Source: Orbilia blumenaviensis
Taxonomy: Eukaryota > Ascomycota > Orbiliomycetes > Orbiliales > Orbiliaceae
Assembly: GCA_036872755.1 (NCBI GenBank)
Contig: JAVHNS010000001.1
Location: forward strand, 310,001 to 374,000
Length of the DNA stretch: 64,000 nt
Direction of reading: 5' to 3'
Numbering within the stretch: the first letter of the stretch is position 1; each line of letters opens with the position of its first letter. Shown piece by piece: positions 53,127-64,000 of this stretch. The position numbers and the translations under genes are program-made. The notes under the pieces were generated by a model, which saw only the letters and a list, made by a program, of their open reading frames with translations, did not search any database and was not told where the DNA came from.

Positions 53127-54963
53127 TAGGATCCTTGTCGCTGCAGAGGCTCGTATTTTGGATGCTTGTCTTTCTTACCGAAGCTGCCAATCCAAATGGT
53201 GACATCTAGACTACTATAGGTACATATATCCCGGTATTATCTATGTATGGTGGTAAAGGTACCTATTTATGAGAGTGTTTGGATCAGGGTGTTTTGTCGG
53301 TTGGCAAGCCTTATGAAGACAATACAAACTTACCAGGTTCTCCGAGCTTTGGCTATTTTGACACCTAGTGCCCTGCATGCACTGCTATACCGACATCAAG
53401 TGATAAAGTCTGTCTTTAATATGAGCGCTTATCCCGATCTTATTCCACTAAAACAAAAACCGGCGAGCACCTGATCATTCAATGGGGTAGCAGGACAGCG
53501 GTTGCATATTCGCACTATTAGAGCGAGGTCTTGCTGTATCACTTCAAAGCTTTCACACGAAAAAACTTTGCAACTCTGAAAAAAGGAAAATATAGACATA
53601 TGTTGCATCGCCAAAACAAGAAAATGAAGCACAGAGCACATATATGGGACGAGGTCGAATCTGTGGATTAAGCTCGTATGCATTTCTATACATGTCCGTG
53701 CACAACGAACGGCCCAGCAACAATATCCCCGTCCCGTAATGCTTCTTTGACGAATCGGAAGCAGTTCTCAGATGTGAATGACAGGGGCTATCACGCTATC
53801 CCCCTTGTCATCTCCAAAACAAGAACAAGCCCTATGGACCCAATGAATAGCTATTGCATTCTCGGTCGATAGCCAGCCCTTCGTGGAGTCTCACCTTGGG
53901 CTAAAAAATGAGTTACACTTCATTTTGTTGGCTACTTGGACTTGGAAGGATACTAAGGGACGCCGTGCAGCCGTGCGGCTGAGTTGCGGTCTGAAAGGAT
54001 TTGGTTAAGTGTCTATAAGTGGCAGCATTGTGGTTGAAGGATTATAATGACCTGGCTCTTGGGGACCATACGAGAAAAGTATTTCGTAACGTGTTAAAGA
54101 TTTGTTGAAAGATAACGAAAGATAACGGTCATCCAGATGTCCCTTTTGGAGCGTAAGCAAAAACCGAAAGACTGGGATTCTGACTGCCGAAGTCCCTTGT
54201 TTTCCCAGCCTTCTGGTAACGTGGATAAACACGGCCTTGGTCCTGTCGAATTCTCATGTGCTCAATGCAGGAAAATGGGAAGCACAGACTGAGACTGAAC
54301 GAGCTCTAGTTTATTAAAATCAGCCGCCAGCCTTAAATTGGGGTGGGTCATACACACCTTAAACTATGTGCAGATCTCCTGGAAATTCGGCTGTTGGCCG
54401 TTGGCTGCTTGAATTCGCATGCTCCATTCTGAAGACAGCCGTAAGGGAAAAGCAGGAAGGACTGAATCCAGAGCTCAAGTTATCGTCATGCAGCCTCAAG
54501 AATTGGCCTTTCTCGTGTCATTCTATGCGGAAATTTCTCATCAATGCAGGATTGATAACTTATAATTATTACAGGCAAGATATGGATCAAGAAATCCAAC
54601 TTTGGGTCCATGGGGTATCGAAAAGGCTCACGGCCACACTGTCAGCCCGCAGCTTCGTTGCGCTTGGCGTGTGTGGGTACCCCATAAGATCTTGTCGAAA
54701 ACCTAAGAGTCTTGTTAAGCGCAGGCGAAGCCCAGAACGGCCAAAAACTGGGAACATCCAATCAGAGTTAAAACCGTTTAAACTTCCCCAGCCTTTAGAA
54801 CCAGCTCAATCGAATAACCGATGCATGTTCTCAGGAAAAGCAAAAGTGAGAACTGACAATCGGCACAAGCTTCGGGCTAACCAGATGAGCAGGGCACCAC
54901 ATGGTGTGGGATCCACCAACATGAGCACCCTGGCTGGGATATAGCCCGTCATCTACTTCGAAA

Positions 54964-54970
54964 TATAAAA
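54964..54970 (+). promoter_or_regulatory. TATA box of the antiporter gene
   Basis: TATAAAA about 135 nt upstream of the ATG at 55103, followed by a T/C-rich segment (TTTTCTTGTTTCTTTCG). Confidence 0.55.
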
Positions 54971-55102
54971 GACCGCCAGGGAAAGCTTGAGGTAGTTTTC
55001 TTGTTTCTTTCGTTTCCAGGCTTTTTTCTCACGGTCACCGAAAAACTTCCTCCGTATTAATCCCACCTTTTTGCGGGTAGGTAACGGGTCAGTTAATCGG
55101 TC

Positions 55103-58100
55103 ATGTCAGCAACTATCACCTCAGCAATTGCGGCGACAGCGTCCGCGCGCCCTAAGGTCGCAGACCAAACTGGTATCATCGGTGGAGCGAATCCGCAGGT
55201 GTATAACAAAAATGATCCAATCGTTGTTTTCATTGTGCAGGTATGATATCCAGCAGGTTCCAAACCCTCATCGCGACCGTCTGTGCGCGCACGCGATGCC
55301 TGCAAAAAATGGTACTGATAAAACATGCCAGGTCTTCATAATTGTCACATTATGTCGCCTTCTCCATGTCCCACTTTCCAGAATTCGCCAACCGCGTGTC
55401 ATTGCGGAGGTCATTGGTGGTATCATTCTTGGACCCACAGTGATGGGCCGCGTGCCGAATTTTACCACTACAATTTTTCCACAAGATGCAATGCCAAACC
55501 TTAACCTTGTCGCAAATCTTGGCCTCGTGCTTTTCTTGTTTTTGATTGGTTTGGAAGTAGATTTCCGAATAATGGTTGAAAACTGGAGAATTGCCTTGGG
55601 TGTTGGTTCCATGGGTATAGCGCTACCATTTGGTTTGGGTTAGTATATCCTTCAGGCTAGCTATTCGGAAAAATATTGTATACTCTAGAGTTATATAATT
55701 TTGCTGACACTACTGCTTCTGAAGGTGCTGCTATCTCTTACGGGTTATATAACGAGTTTGGCAACGATGCTGGCGTTAATGAGCACGTCAACTTTGGAGT
55801 TTTTCTGCTCTTTGTTGGTGTCGCTTTCAGCATTACGGTAGGCCCCCCTGTTAACAACATCAAATTTATACGCTCGCCCCCGCACAACCGTGAAGTCTGG
55901 CTTTCGAGGTCACAAGCGCTAATGCATCGATTTTCTTAATAACCTTAGGCCTTCCCCGTCCTCTGCCGTATTCTTACCGAGCTTAGACTTCTTGGGACCA
56001 ATGTTGGCGTGATCGTGTTGGCAGCCGGTAGCGGAGACGATGTCGTAGGCTGGATTCTTCTAGCTCTAACAGTCGCTCTCGTGAATGCTGGTACAGGGAT
56101 TACAGCTCTTTATGTTCTTCTTGTCGCCGTGGGATATATTTTGTTCCTCTTCCTTGCTGTCAAACCAGCCTTCCACTGGTACCTCCGCAAAACCGGAAAT
56201 TTGAAGGATCCTAGTCAAAGTGCTCTTACTGTGACTCTTCTATTGTGTCTAGCTTCGGCTTGGTTTGCCAATGTCATTGGTATTCACGCAATTTTCGGTG
56301 GTTTCGTCGTCGGACTCGTAAGTTCCCCACCCACCCATTCCAGCCTCGAGGAGCGCCATCTCTTAGTCGGCCGACCCATGCCCAATATCTTCGTCCTACA
56401 TATTAGCAGGCATATGCCAGCAACAGAACCATCCGAACAACTTGATTCAATCGTGGTCGCAGTCGATATAAACTCAGTGGTACTAACATGCGGTGTTACT
56501 CTAGATCTGCCCACGTGACGCTGGTTTTGCACCCGCAGTTGCAGAAAAGATTGAAGATCTCGTTACCGTCCTATTCTTGCCACTATACTTCACCTTGTCT
56601 GGCCTGCGAACAAATATCGGCCTGCTGAACAGTGGTATTGTCTGGGGTTATGTTTTTGGAGTTCTCTTCGTTGCATTCTTCGCGAAACTCACGGGTGCTG
56701 CGTTAGCCGCCAGACTCTTCAAACTACAATGGAGAGAGTCTTTGGCGGTTGGTGCCCTCATGCAGTGCAAGGGATTGGTTGAGTTGATTGTTCTCAACAT
56801 CGGTCTGACTGCCGGAATTATCTCTCAACGAGTGTTTACGATCTTTGTTGTAATGGCGCTCGTTACCACCTTTGCTACTACCCCTCTCGTCAGCTACTTG
56901 TATCCAGAGTGGTATCAAAAGAAGTGTCTCGCATGGAGGGCCGGAAAAATCAATTGGGACGGTACACCGACAGGTGCCTTCGATGATACAGATCATCAGG
57001 GCCCTAAGGTCAAGACTACTGTCAACAAACTTACTGCTCTCCTTCGTCTTGAGAGCTTGCCAAGTTTGATGGCTTTGATTCTCCTTTTGAAGGGTGAAAA
57101 GGAAGTTGCTGCCCCTGCTGTCCATAGATCTAAATCTTCGAAGGGAGGAAAGGATGCTTCTAATTCTCCCCAGAAAGAGGATGAAACCGAGATTAGGACT
57201 GGTCCTCTCGCTCCGCGATTCGAAGTCCACGGTCTTCGTCTTCGAGAGCTAGATGAACGTACCTCCGCTGTCATCCGTGTTACTGAAGACCTGGAACCTG
57301 CCCGAGACCCCGTTATCAACTTCTTCAAGGCTTTCGGGCGAATGAACAGCATGGCATGTGTCACAAACCTTGCGGTTATTCCCGGAGACTCGTTTTCTAG
57401 TGCCTTGTCTGATCGCGCTAAAGACGCCTCGTCTGATCTTGTTGTCGTTCCATGGAGCGAGACTGGTAACCTTAGCGATGATTACACATACGAAGAAACC
57501 TCAGAAAGCCGAAATCAACGCTTTGAGTCTGGCCCATACGTCAACTTTATTACCACACTTCTTCAAAATACCGCTTCTGGCGTCGCTATTTTCATCAACC
57601 GCGGATTTGGTGGTGTTGAGAGTGCTGAAGTCAGCGAAAGGCGTCCTAAACGTCGCGGTAGCATCATATCCGGAGCAATTTCTCGCGTCAAATCCGGTAT
57701 TGAAGAGCCCACATTGCCCATTCTCGATCTTAGTCACCATGTCTTCTTCCCCTTCATTGGCGGTGCAGATGACCGTGCTGCTCTCCGCTTCGTTCTTCAA
57801 CTTGTCAACAACAACATAAATGTCACAGCCACCATTGTTCAAATCGTCCAAAACAGCGCATCTACAGAACCCAAGACAGTTACAACAGTTGAGACCGGAA
57901 CATCTTCCGGTAACACTAGTGAGGACGATGCTGCTTTCTACCTCCAAATCGCTTCTTCCATCCCCGACGACGTGGCTTCTCGTGTTGTGTTCGAAACTTT
58001 GGAAACTGAGCAGCCAATTCAGACCATTGTTACCCGTGCTAAGCAGGAAGTTGGTGTCGTTCCAGACGCTGGTGATCTTGTTGTCGTCGGCCGATCCCAC

Positions 58101-58247
58101 GTCGAAAGCTACGACTCACAGCTCGCTGGTGTCACAGTTGAAAACGCACCCAGCGTTTCCATCGATGCCAGGAAGGCTGTTGGCTCTGTCGCGGCTGGGT
58201 TCCTCGTTTCTCAAGTTAAGGCATCTGTTTTGGTCTATCGATCTTAA
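55103..58247 (+). CDS. K+/H+ antiporter, CPA2 family (KHA1-like)
   Basis: Five exons: 55103-55240, 55332-55638, 55725-55837, 55949-56317 and 56505-58247, giving 889 aa; all junctions are in phase and intron 4 has a TACTAAC branch site. Residues ~40-430 form the multi-helix cation/H+ exchanger domain: [53 protein letters not shown] (with the Asp pair of the transport site), [16 protein letters not shown] and [18 protein letters not shown]. The C-terminal ~400 residues are hydrophilic and contain a regulatory domain ending near [14 protein letters not shown], as in yeast KHA1. It exchanges K+ (or Na+) for H+ in internal membranes and contributes to pH and ion balance. The start ATG precedes a 46-codon first exon ([20 protein letters not shown]). 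Confidence 0.96.
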
Positions 58248-61200
58248 TTTTACCTTTGCCGTTTGATTATCTTTTACGATTTTGGGGGTCAGATTATACT
58301 ATTCAAAGCCCGTTTTAATCTCTGATTAAGCTATATCAGGATTAGGATGCGGTATGTCATTCCTTGGCGCTTATGAATTACTACCTATGAGTACCTATGT
58401 AGCTTCTTAAAAGCTTTTTGTACCTCCCAGATTAACAAACACGTACAACCCTAAAGTCCACGTCACATTTTTCTGCTAGTAGTGATGTATACCTTGCCCC
58501 TGTCGCATCCATTACAATAATATTAATATGGAGCAGGGCCATCCATACACTTGCGGTAATAGTGCATGTAATATAAAGTCATAACCGTGGTGGTGGTATT
58601 GGTGATTAACCAGCCGCCGGCATGCCGTCATAGCAGACCCAAGAGTTTGGAACCAGTTAGGTAATTATTACTTGAGTGTGTCAGGTATATAGTGGGGATC
58701 AGTATAGTAACGCGGGCAGTTTTTGGCTTAACAGACCGCCCGCGCTGAATCTTATGCATTATGGGTGGTACCTGGATGTGTGAGGCTTATCTGCGCTGTA
58801 CCTGCGTTATGGGCTAAAAATTCAGCTTGAAAGTAAACTCAATGATCCTAACCCATATACACCTAGTATTGCCCTCAGAGCAAGGCACAGGGTATATGTG
58901 TATTCGCGAGCCATAATTATACTATGCAACACTGCAGTGGTGCATCAAGCTATATCGAATATGTTAACTAAGTACGGCCATGTACCGACGATCAACCCAA
59001 TCGGGCTCAACACACACTATCCAACAAACCTAGGCACCCTCTAACAAAGCTGTGTTCTGCTTATAATTTAGTTTGGCTGACAGCTTAGTGGTGTATAGAC
59101 GGCGATATACTGACTTGTACTTTATTGTGGAAAATTAAAAGCGCACATTAATATTCGGGTGGGGCTTTGTAGGTAACGTACCAAGGAGCTCGATGATCAA
59201 GGCATCTCGTTGAATAGTATCAATGCCTATCATCAAAAATTCCGTAGGCCCGCAATTGTATATGGAAACCAAGACACTCATCAACTGATAGCTAGGTTGG
59301 CAATGAAGGATACCAATAAGCATTGTGGATAACTTGTTAAAGGAAATCCTAACTATAAGACATTTGAAAACGGGATATACAGTACCAAGTCCGAGGATAA
59401 ACGTAGAAACAGAATGGAGGTAGTATTTTGATGACCAAGAAGTACGCCCTGATGCTGATCATGAAGTATATGTTTTAAAACGAAAATAAAACCTGTTCAA
59501 GCGTGAAGTATGACTTTTGATATCATCCCAGTAACGGCATAGCGTGCGGGGTTTGCTAAAGGGCGCTTAGGGCCTGACATATAGCCCCACAAGCTATTAT
59601 ATATCTTGAGACGATGTATAGATGTAGTAAGCTGTGAATAAGACTCGTAATCATGTGTAAGTTATGCACTCTAATAATTTATTATTAAGCTTTAAAAAGC
59701 AGGTTGATGGGCCCCCATTATGCACGATAGCCTTTGGACTTGCATTTAAAATACATTAAATGATCAATTGGGCAATCGAGGGACCTCTAAGGCGGAGAAT
59801 TGATTCGAAACTACATCCAGACTAGGTGTCATATCTATCAAATATCCGCATTAGGTCTTGTAGACGTCTAGACCCACTTTCATGCACAAGTAAAAGTTTT
59901 TCATTGGCCCAATTTCAACATAATTTACCAGCTTGGTGTAGTCTCAGGCCTGCGAGAAATACCGGAGAGTACTATTCCTTAAAATGAGTAGGTGCATGCG
60001 CCCCTGAGCCCCAACGGGCTATTGGTAATCTAGATTAGGAAATAGGCCTTCGGACTATTCCATTTTCAAAAGCCCAATCCAGCTGGATCTTGGACAAATG
60101 AGAACTCTCCGCGGCCAGACTCCACATATGGCCATGAGACCAACCCACACTTGATTCCAATGCGTTGCTCACGTTGTAAGAATATATACAAGGGATCCCT
60201 TGTTGTTCCGGTCGATTAAGCCACGGCTCGCTTGGAAGCGAGCTTTTTGAACCCCAGCCAGCGCCAAAAAATGGAGGTACCGAACGATATCATGCCTCGA
60301 TGTTTCAAGCTAGTAAACATATCAATCAAACGCTGTTTCTAACCTCGATCATACTGGAGTACTATTACTAATTGATAGCTATAGTTCGTAATCGATGATT
60401 AGACCAGGTCACGGCCAAGTTCTTGTACCTGAAACATATAGACTCAATTGAGTTCAAGTTTACATACTCCCCAAGAGTTTCTGAGCACAGACTTACGGTT
60501 ATGGGCGTGATCAACGGATATCTATCTATCGGAGTTTCAGTCTGCGACTATGCCTCGGTTCTTTTATTGTAATTCTTACTTATAATAATATAAACCACCT
60601 TGCCTTGTAGATCTGGACTGTTCCCGACCACTTTGTGGAGGCTGACTCTCAAGACGAGACCGGTCTATCTTGTTTAGCGCAACGTCAACATACATTGATG
60701 GGCGTTAAAGTGTACACTAGTGTTAACAGCTTGTTTATACGAGTTAGACTAGCTTTACGGAGAATTTCCTTTCAGATCTCAAAAAGCAAATAAAAAAGCT
60801 ACACAATATGCATGGCCCGTTTCAAGAGAGTCTTTTAGTGCAGGCTGGACCAGATCTGACCTTTGACAAGCCAGGCCTTTCGCCATCGGCCGACGATCTT
60901 CGGTAGATGCAGGTTTTGATATGTGGGGCATGCGCATATGCGCGATTAACTTGAGCTCCGCCCCCACTTAACGTACGTCTTCCGCCGTGGTGGCTTGCTT
61001 ATTGAATCCCAGGATTTTGAAACCCGCCAATACACCCAAGCGTAGTTAGATATTACCCTAAGAGGATGTGGCGAGCAAGCTAAGTCCAACTAGTAAGAGG
61101 TATAGCCACGATGGCGTACGGTTTAGGTCTATTGGTTTCCGGAAGAGGCAGAGGCGGTGCGGCGCATGCCCCTCACTTTTACTCTTTATAGGATGGTCCC

Positions 61201-61586
61201 AACAGTATACTCCATCTGTGGCGGGTATGAATCGGGGCGCTAGTTATGGACATAGATCGCAATCGCTCCTGCAGGGAGAGAAAAAAAAGCCACTATCTTG
61301 ATTGGTTTGGCTGCATGAAGACAGAGACACTGAAAACTTTAACACCTTAAGACACCAATTTTCAATTGAACTCACCAAGCCAGCTCCGAGACACCAGGAC
61401 TCGGGTCATATCTGCATTATCTACTAGCGAGACTATAGGCTTGTTCGGCACGAGGGCTACTAGCGCTGAAACCACTAGATAGACACGCGGCGCCATGCAG
61501 CATTCTCAACGGGGAGGCTATGGCCGTGATGTCCAGATGGCCACTTGTAGACTCAGAAGTTCACAGCAGTTAGCATCTCGCCGTCT
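58248..61586. other. Gene-free stretch, about 3.3 kb
   Basis: A/T-rich in its first two thirds, with many stop codons in all frames; the part near 61000-61500 is more balanced in composition. No coding, RNA or repeat family signature that I can support. A decayed, RIP-affected repeat is one possibility. Confidence 0.45.
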
Positions 61587-61592
61587 ATAAAT
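61587..61592 (+). promoter_or_regulatory. TATA box of the subtilase gene
   Basis: TATAAA about 190 nt upstream of the ATG at 61779, followed by a C/T-rich stretch. Confidence 0.55.
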
Positions 61593-61778
61593 CATGACAG
61601 TTCCTCGCCCCAATCCACAACTTCTTTCCCCATCATCAGCAGCAGCAGGATCAATCATCTCTAGAGCCCACAGCTTAGACATCGCATTAGATCTTCTCCT
61701 GAGAATCATCCTTATAGCTTAATAGCCCCTCTGAAGCTATCGACGAATATATCTTATTCACTCAAACATACATTCAAA

Positions 61779-63213
61779 ATGTTGAACCTTATTCCAACTC
61801 TTCTTACTGTCGCCAGCTTGGCTTCAAGCGTCGTCGCAGTTCCAGTAGCCAAGGTTGTCAACTCGGATGTGGCTTCAGCCATTCCTAACCAATATATCGT
61901 CGTCTTTAAGGATGAGGTTACCGATGCCGCCACTGATGCACACACCAGCCGCATCAACTCCATCCATTCAGCAATCCAAGCGAGAGACCCCAAGTCAGCT
62001 AAGAAGGGAGGTCGCGGAAAGGTTCGTGGTTTTCACAAGAAGATCAGGGTCGCCGGAAGGAAAGCCTTTAGAGGTTATACCGGAGAGTTCGACAAAGAAA
62101 CTCTCCAGGAAATCCTGAAATCCCCAGAAGTTAGCTACGTCGAACAAGATGCCGTTGTCAAAGTCAACCTCATCGATACACCTGAGGAAACCAATGAGCT
62201 TAACAAGCGTGTCTATCGATCATCTGCGACTTGGGGCCTTGACCGCATCTCTCACGTAAACTACATTACGGACAAAAAGGATAAGGATAATAAGCCAGCA
62301 TACAGGTATTACTACAATGATAATTACTCTGGTGAGGGCGCCACTGTCTACGTCATTGATACAGGAATTAAGGAGGATCACATTGTAAGTTCTTTAATAC
62401 CACTGCTGAAGCAAAATTTGTTCACTAATATGCTCCTAGCAATTCGCCGATATGTACACCGGAAAGAGCAGAGTCCGATGGGGAACCAACACCATTGATA
62501 AGGACAACACTGATGGAGCTGGACACGGAACTCACTGCGCAGGTACTATTGGTGGTTTGACCTATGGTGTCAGCAGAAAGGTCAACCTCGTCGCGGTTAA
62601 GGTCCTCGACAAGGACGGATATGGATCTTGGACCAGCGTCATTGAAGGAATCAATTGGGTTGCTAAGGACGCCAACAGTACTGGACGCGCTAGTTACTCC
62701 GTGGCTAGCATGTCCCTCGGAGGTGGCAAATCTAATGCTGTCAATGATGCTATCAGAGCTCTCCACGCAGCTGGTGTTAGTGTTGTGGTAGCTGCCGGTA
62801 ACGAGAACGACGACGCGAGCAGATACTCGCCAGCTTCGGCACCCGAAGCCATTACTATCGGTGCAATCGAAGAGGATGGCACAGTCGCCCAATTCTCCAA
62901 CTACGGAACCAGTGTAGACCTCCTCGCCCCCGGTGTCAACGTTCTTAGCGCCGTCATCGACTCGCGAACCGCTACTGATTTCTACTCCGGTACTTCTATG
63001 GCAACTCCCCACGTCGCTGGCTTGGCAGCATACTTCATCAGCCAATCGATCAAAGAAAACAAGAAGGGAATCACACCAACGGAGATGAAGCAACTCCTCA
63101 TCAAGAGCTCATGGACTGTTTCTCCAACTACCCTAGGTAGATACCTTCGCAACGCCCCAGCTAGAGTCGCTGGAAACAATTACTGCCACGCGGGTTACAC
63201 TTGCGACGTCTAA
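61779..63213 (+). CDS. Secreted subtilisin-like serine protease (proteinase K type)
   Basis: Exons 61779-62384 and 62440-63213 (55-nt intron, donor GTAAGT, acceptor TCCTAG, phase 0) encode 459 aa. Signal peptide MLNLIPTLLTVASLASSVVA; then an I9 inhibitor propeptide (QYIVVFKDEV to YVEQDAVVKV, residues 38-130), with a basic insertion (KSAKKGGRGKVRG) longer than usual. The mature enzyme begins around residue 150 (ATWGLDRISH). Catalytic triad: Asp194 (YVIDTGI), His231 (GAGHGTHCAG) and Ser388 (GTSMATPHVAG), with oxyanion Asn323 (AAGNEN). The intron lies just after the Asp block. Secreted alkaline endopeptidase used for nutrition or host penetration. The long minus-strand frame over exon 2 is antisense shadow. 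Confidence 0.97.
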
Positions 63214-64000
63214 ATGACGCTCCCCAGATTGATCTACGATCACACCCCTATTTTCTTAAAGTGTCACGAGGGACGAATTGGCATGAAATCTGGAATTTAA
63301 TGGAGCATGTTAATGGCTTGTTTTGGAGTTTGGGTCTTCTGTTTCTTCGAAGTGAAGAGTAAATCATCTAGCGTTTGCAAAATTTTAACCGATACCCTCA
63401 TTTAGTTCATGGACTGCTATACTCGCATCCATCACCAACGGCCAAGTCAACGGCCCAATGACTAATCAGTCACTGCAGAGACCTTGAATCTCTTCTATTT
63501 GTATTTTTAATTACCATGCATGTACCAAAAATCAGGGGGAGTTGGCTTCTGGAGCTGGGATTTCTGGGTGGTTGTGGCTTTTGATATCATGATTGCACAG
63601 TTATTATTGTTTCTGCATGTACCTTAAGGAATAATGAAAAATGGCTTGAAATATTTGACATCGATCCTCCCAAGCATAATGTCTGCTTAGACAAGTAGTT
63701 AAGCCAGGTCAGCTGCTCTCAAAGCATCAAACGTCAGGCGGCTTCTACCCCTGTCCTTGCTCGCCAGGGATCCTTAATTGGGTAATCAGGGCAATCAAGA
63801 TTGTTTCAAGATTTAGACGTCAAGCAACGTTTTGATTCTAGGACCTTGAAGACATAAATGGTTTCTCATTACCGGGTAGCTCCCACATGAAAGTTTTATG
63901 AGTTGGGGAATATCTTGGTTGACAGTAAATAGTATCTCCAAATGCTTCCGACAGGTGCAGCAAACAAGACTTCATGAGATGTCCCTACTCTAGCCTATCA
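63214..64000. other. 3' flank of the subtilase gene to window end
   Basis: Nearly 0.8 kb with no coding signature on either strand. Confidence 0.5.

Larger units (their letters stand above)
49783..54963. other. Largest gene-poor stretch, about 5.2 kb
   Basis: No recognised gene. Two weak candidates: a minus-strand frame at 51279-51551, open further upstream, with moderately protein-like content (GIKLIDFDAAQNPKWLLKVG), and a plus-strand 192-codon frame at 54366-54944 with no features. Small repeats occur at 52571-52596 and 53101-53126. No RNA gene, terminal inverted repeat or transposase signature was seen. Confidence 0.45.

Noticed and set aside
54366..54944. 192-codon plus-strand frame upstream of the antiporter
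   Set aside because: No signal, domain or splice support; basic, irregular composition. Kept only as a remark in the intergenic entry.
57501..58100. 199-codon minus-strand frame
   Set aside because: Lies entirely within the antiporter's C-terminal exon and has no features of its own.
62425..63093. 222-codon minus-strand frame over the subtilase exon 2
   Set aside because: Antisense of a conserved protease domain with all catalytic motifs on the plus strand; Ser/Val/Asp-rich composition is that of an antisense shadow.
1..64000. A secondary-metabolite cluster
   Set aside because: The acyltransferase, Rossmann-fold protein and bZIP regulators are suggestive, but no PKS, NRPS, terpene synthase, P450 or matching transporter is present and the genes are far apart.
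1..64000. CRISPR array, prophage or bacterial operon
   Set aside because: Introns, gene spacing and gene families are fungal; no direct-repeat array with regular spacers was seen.

Overview
The window reads as nuclear DNA of a filamentous ascomycete (Pezizomycotina; a leotiomycete-like species is possible but not demonstrated). The evidence is short introns of about 50-230 nt with GTAAGT/GTATGT-type donors, CTAAC-like branch points and AG acceptors, intergenic stretches of 0.3-5 kb, and fungal families: F-box and 2EXR-like proteins, a bZIP-DUF3425 factor, a PTH11-like rhodopsin-domain receptor, an AA9 LPMO with a CBM1, spherulin-4, penicillopepsin-type aspartic proteases and a proteinase K-type subtilase. 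I found no tRNA, rRNA, CRISPR array or intact transposon. No operon logic applies: neighbours have unrelated functions and each gene has its own promoter.

Layout. 0-13.4 kb, almost all on the minus strand: thioredoxin; an unknown protein; two tandem paralogues with a shortened chromo-like C-terminus; a plus-strand bZIP factor with a six-nucleotide first exon; an F-box protein; a 2EXR-like protein. 15-22.9 kb: a DUF2235 alpha/beta hydrolase, a long gene-free gap, an MBOAT/wax-synthase-like acyltransferase and a Rossmann-fold NAD(P)-binding protein. 23.6-33.9 kb: two secreted aspartic proteases (the second with a GC-AG intron through its catalytic Asp codon), a small glyoxalase-fold protein and a secreted protein whose C-terminal half is about 50% aromatic. 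35-43 kb: an unknown protein, a manganese-type superoxide dismutase, a fragmentary gene, a bZIP-DUF3425 regulator and a large unknown secreted protein. 43.7-49.8 kb: dienelactone hydrolase, spherulin-4-like protein, AA9 LPMO and a PTH11-like receptor. After a 5.3 kb gene-poor stretch come a CPA2-type cation/H+ antiporter (55-58 kb) and, after another gap, the subtilase (61.8-63.2 kb).

The shared theme is a secreted, plant-matter-degrading or host-contacting set (three proteases, an LPMO, spherulin-4, the aromatic protein and a large secreted unknown) interspersed with regulators, a receptor and redox enzymes. The observation most worth following is the six-exon gene at 32977-33955: all five introns keep one frame open, and that frame encodes a Trp/Tyr/Phe-packed tail, while another frame of the same exons reads as an ordinary Ser/Thr/Gly-rich secreted protein interrupted by stops. 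It is either a very unusual aromatic secreted protein or a frame-shifted relict.
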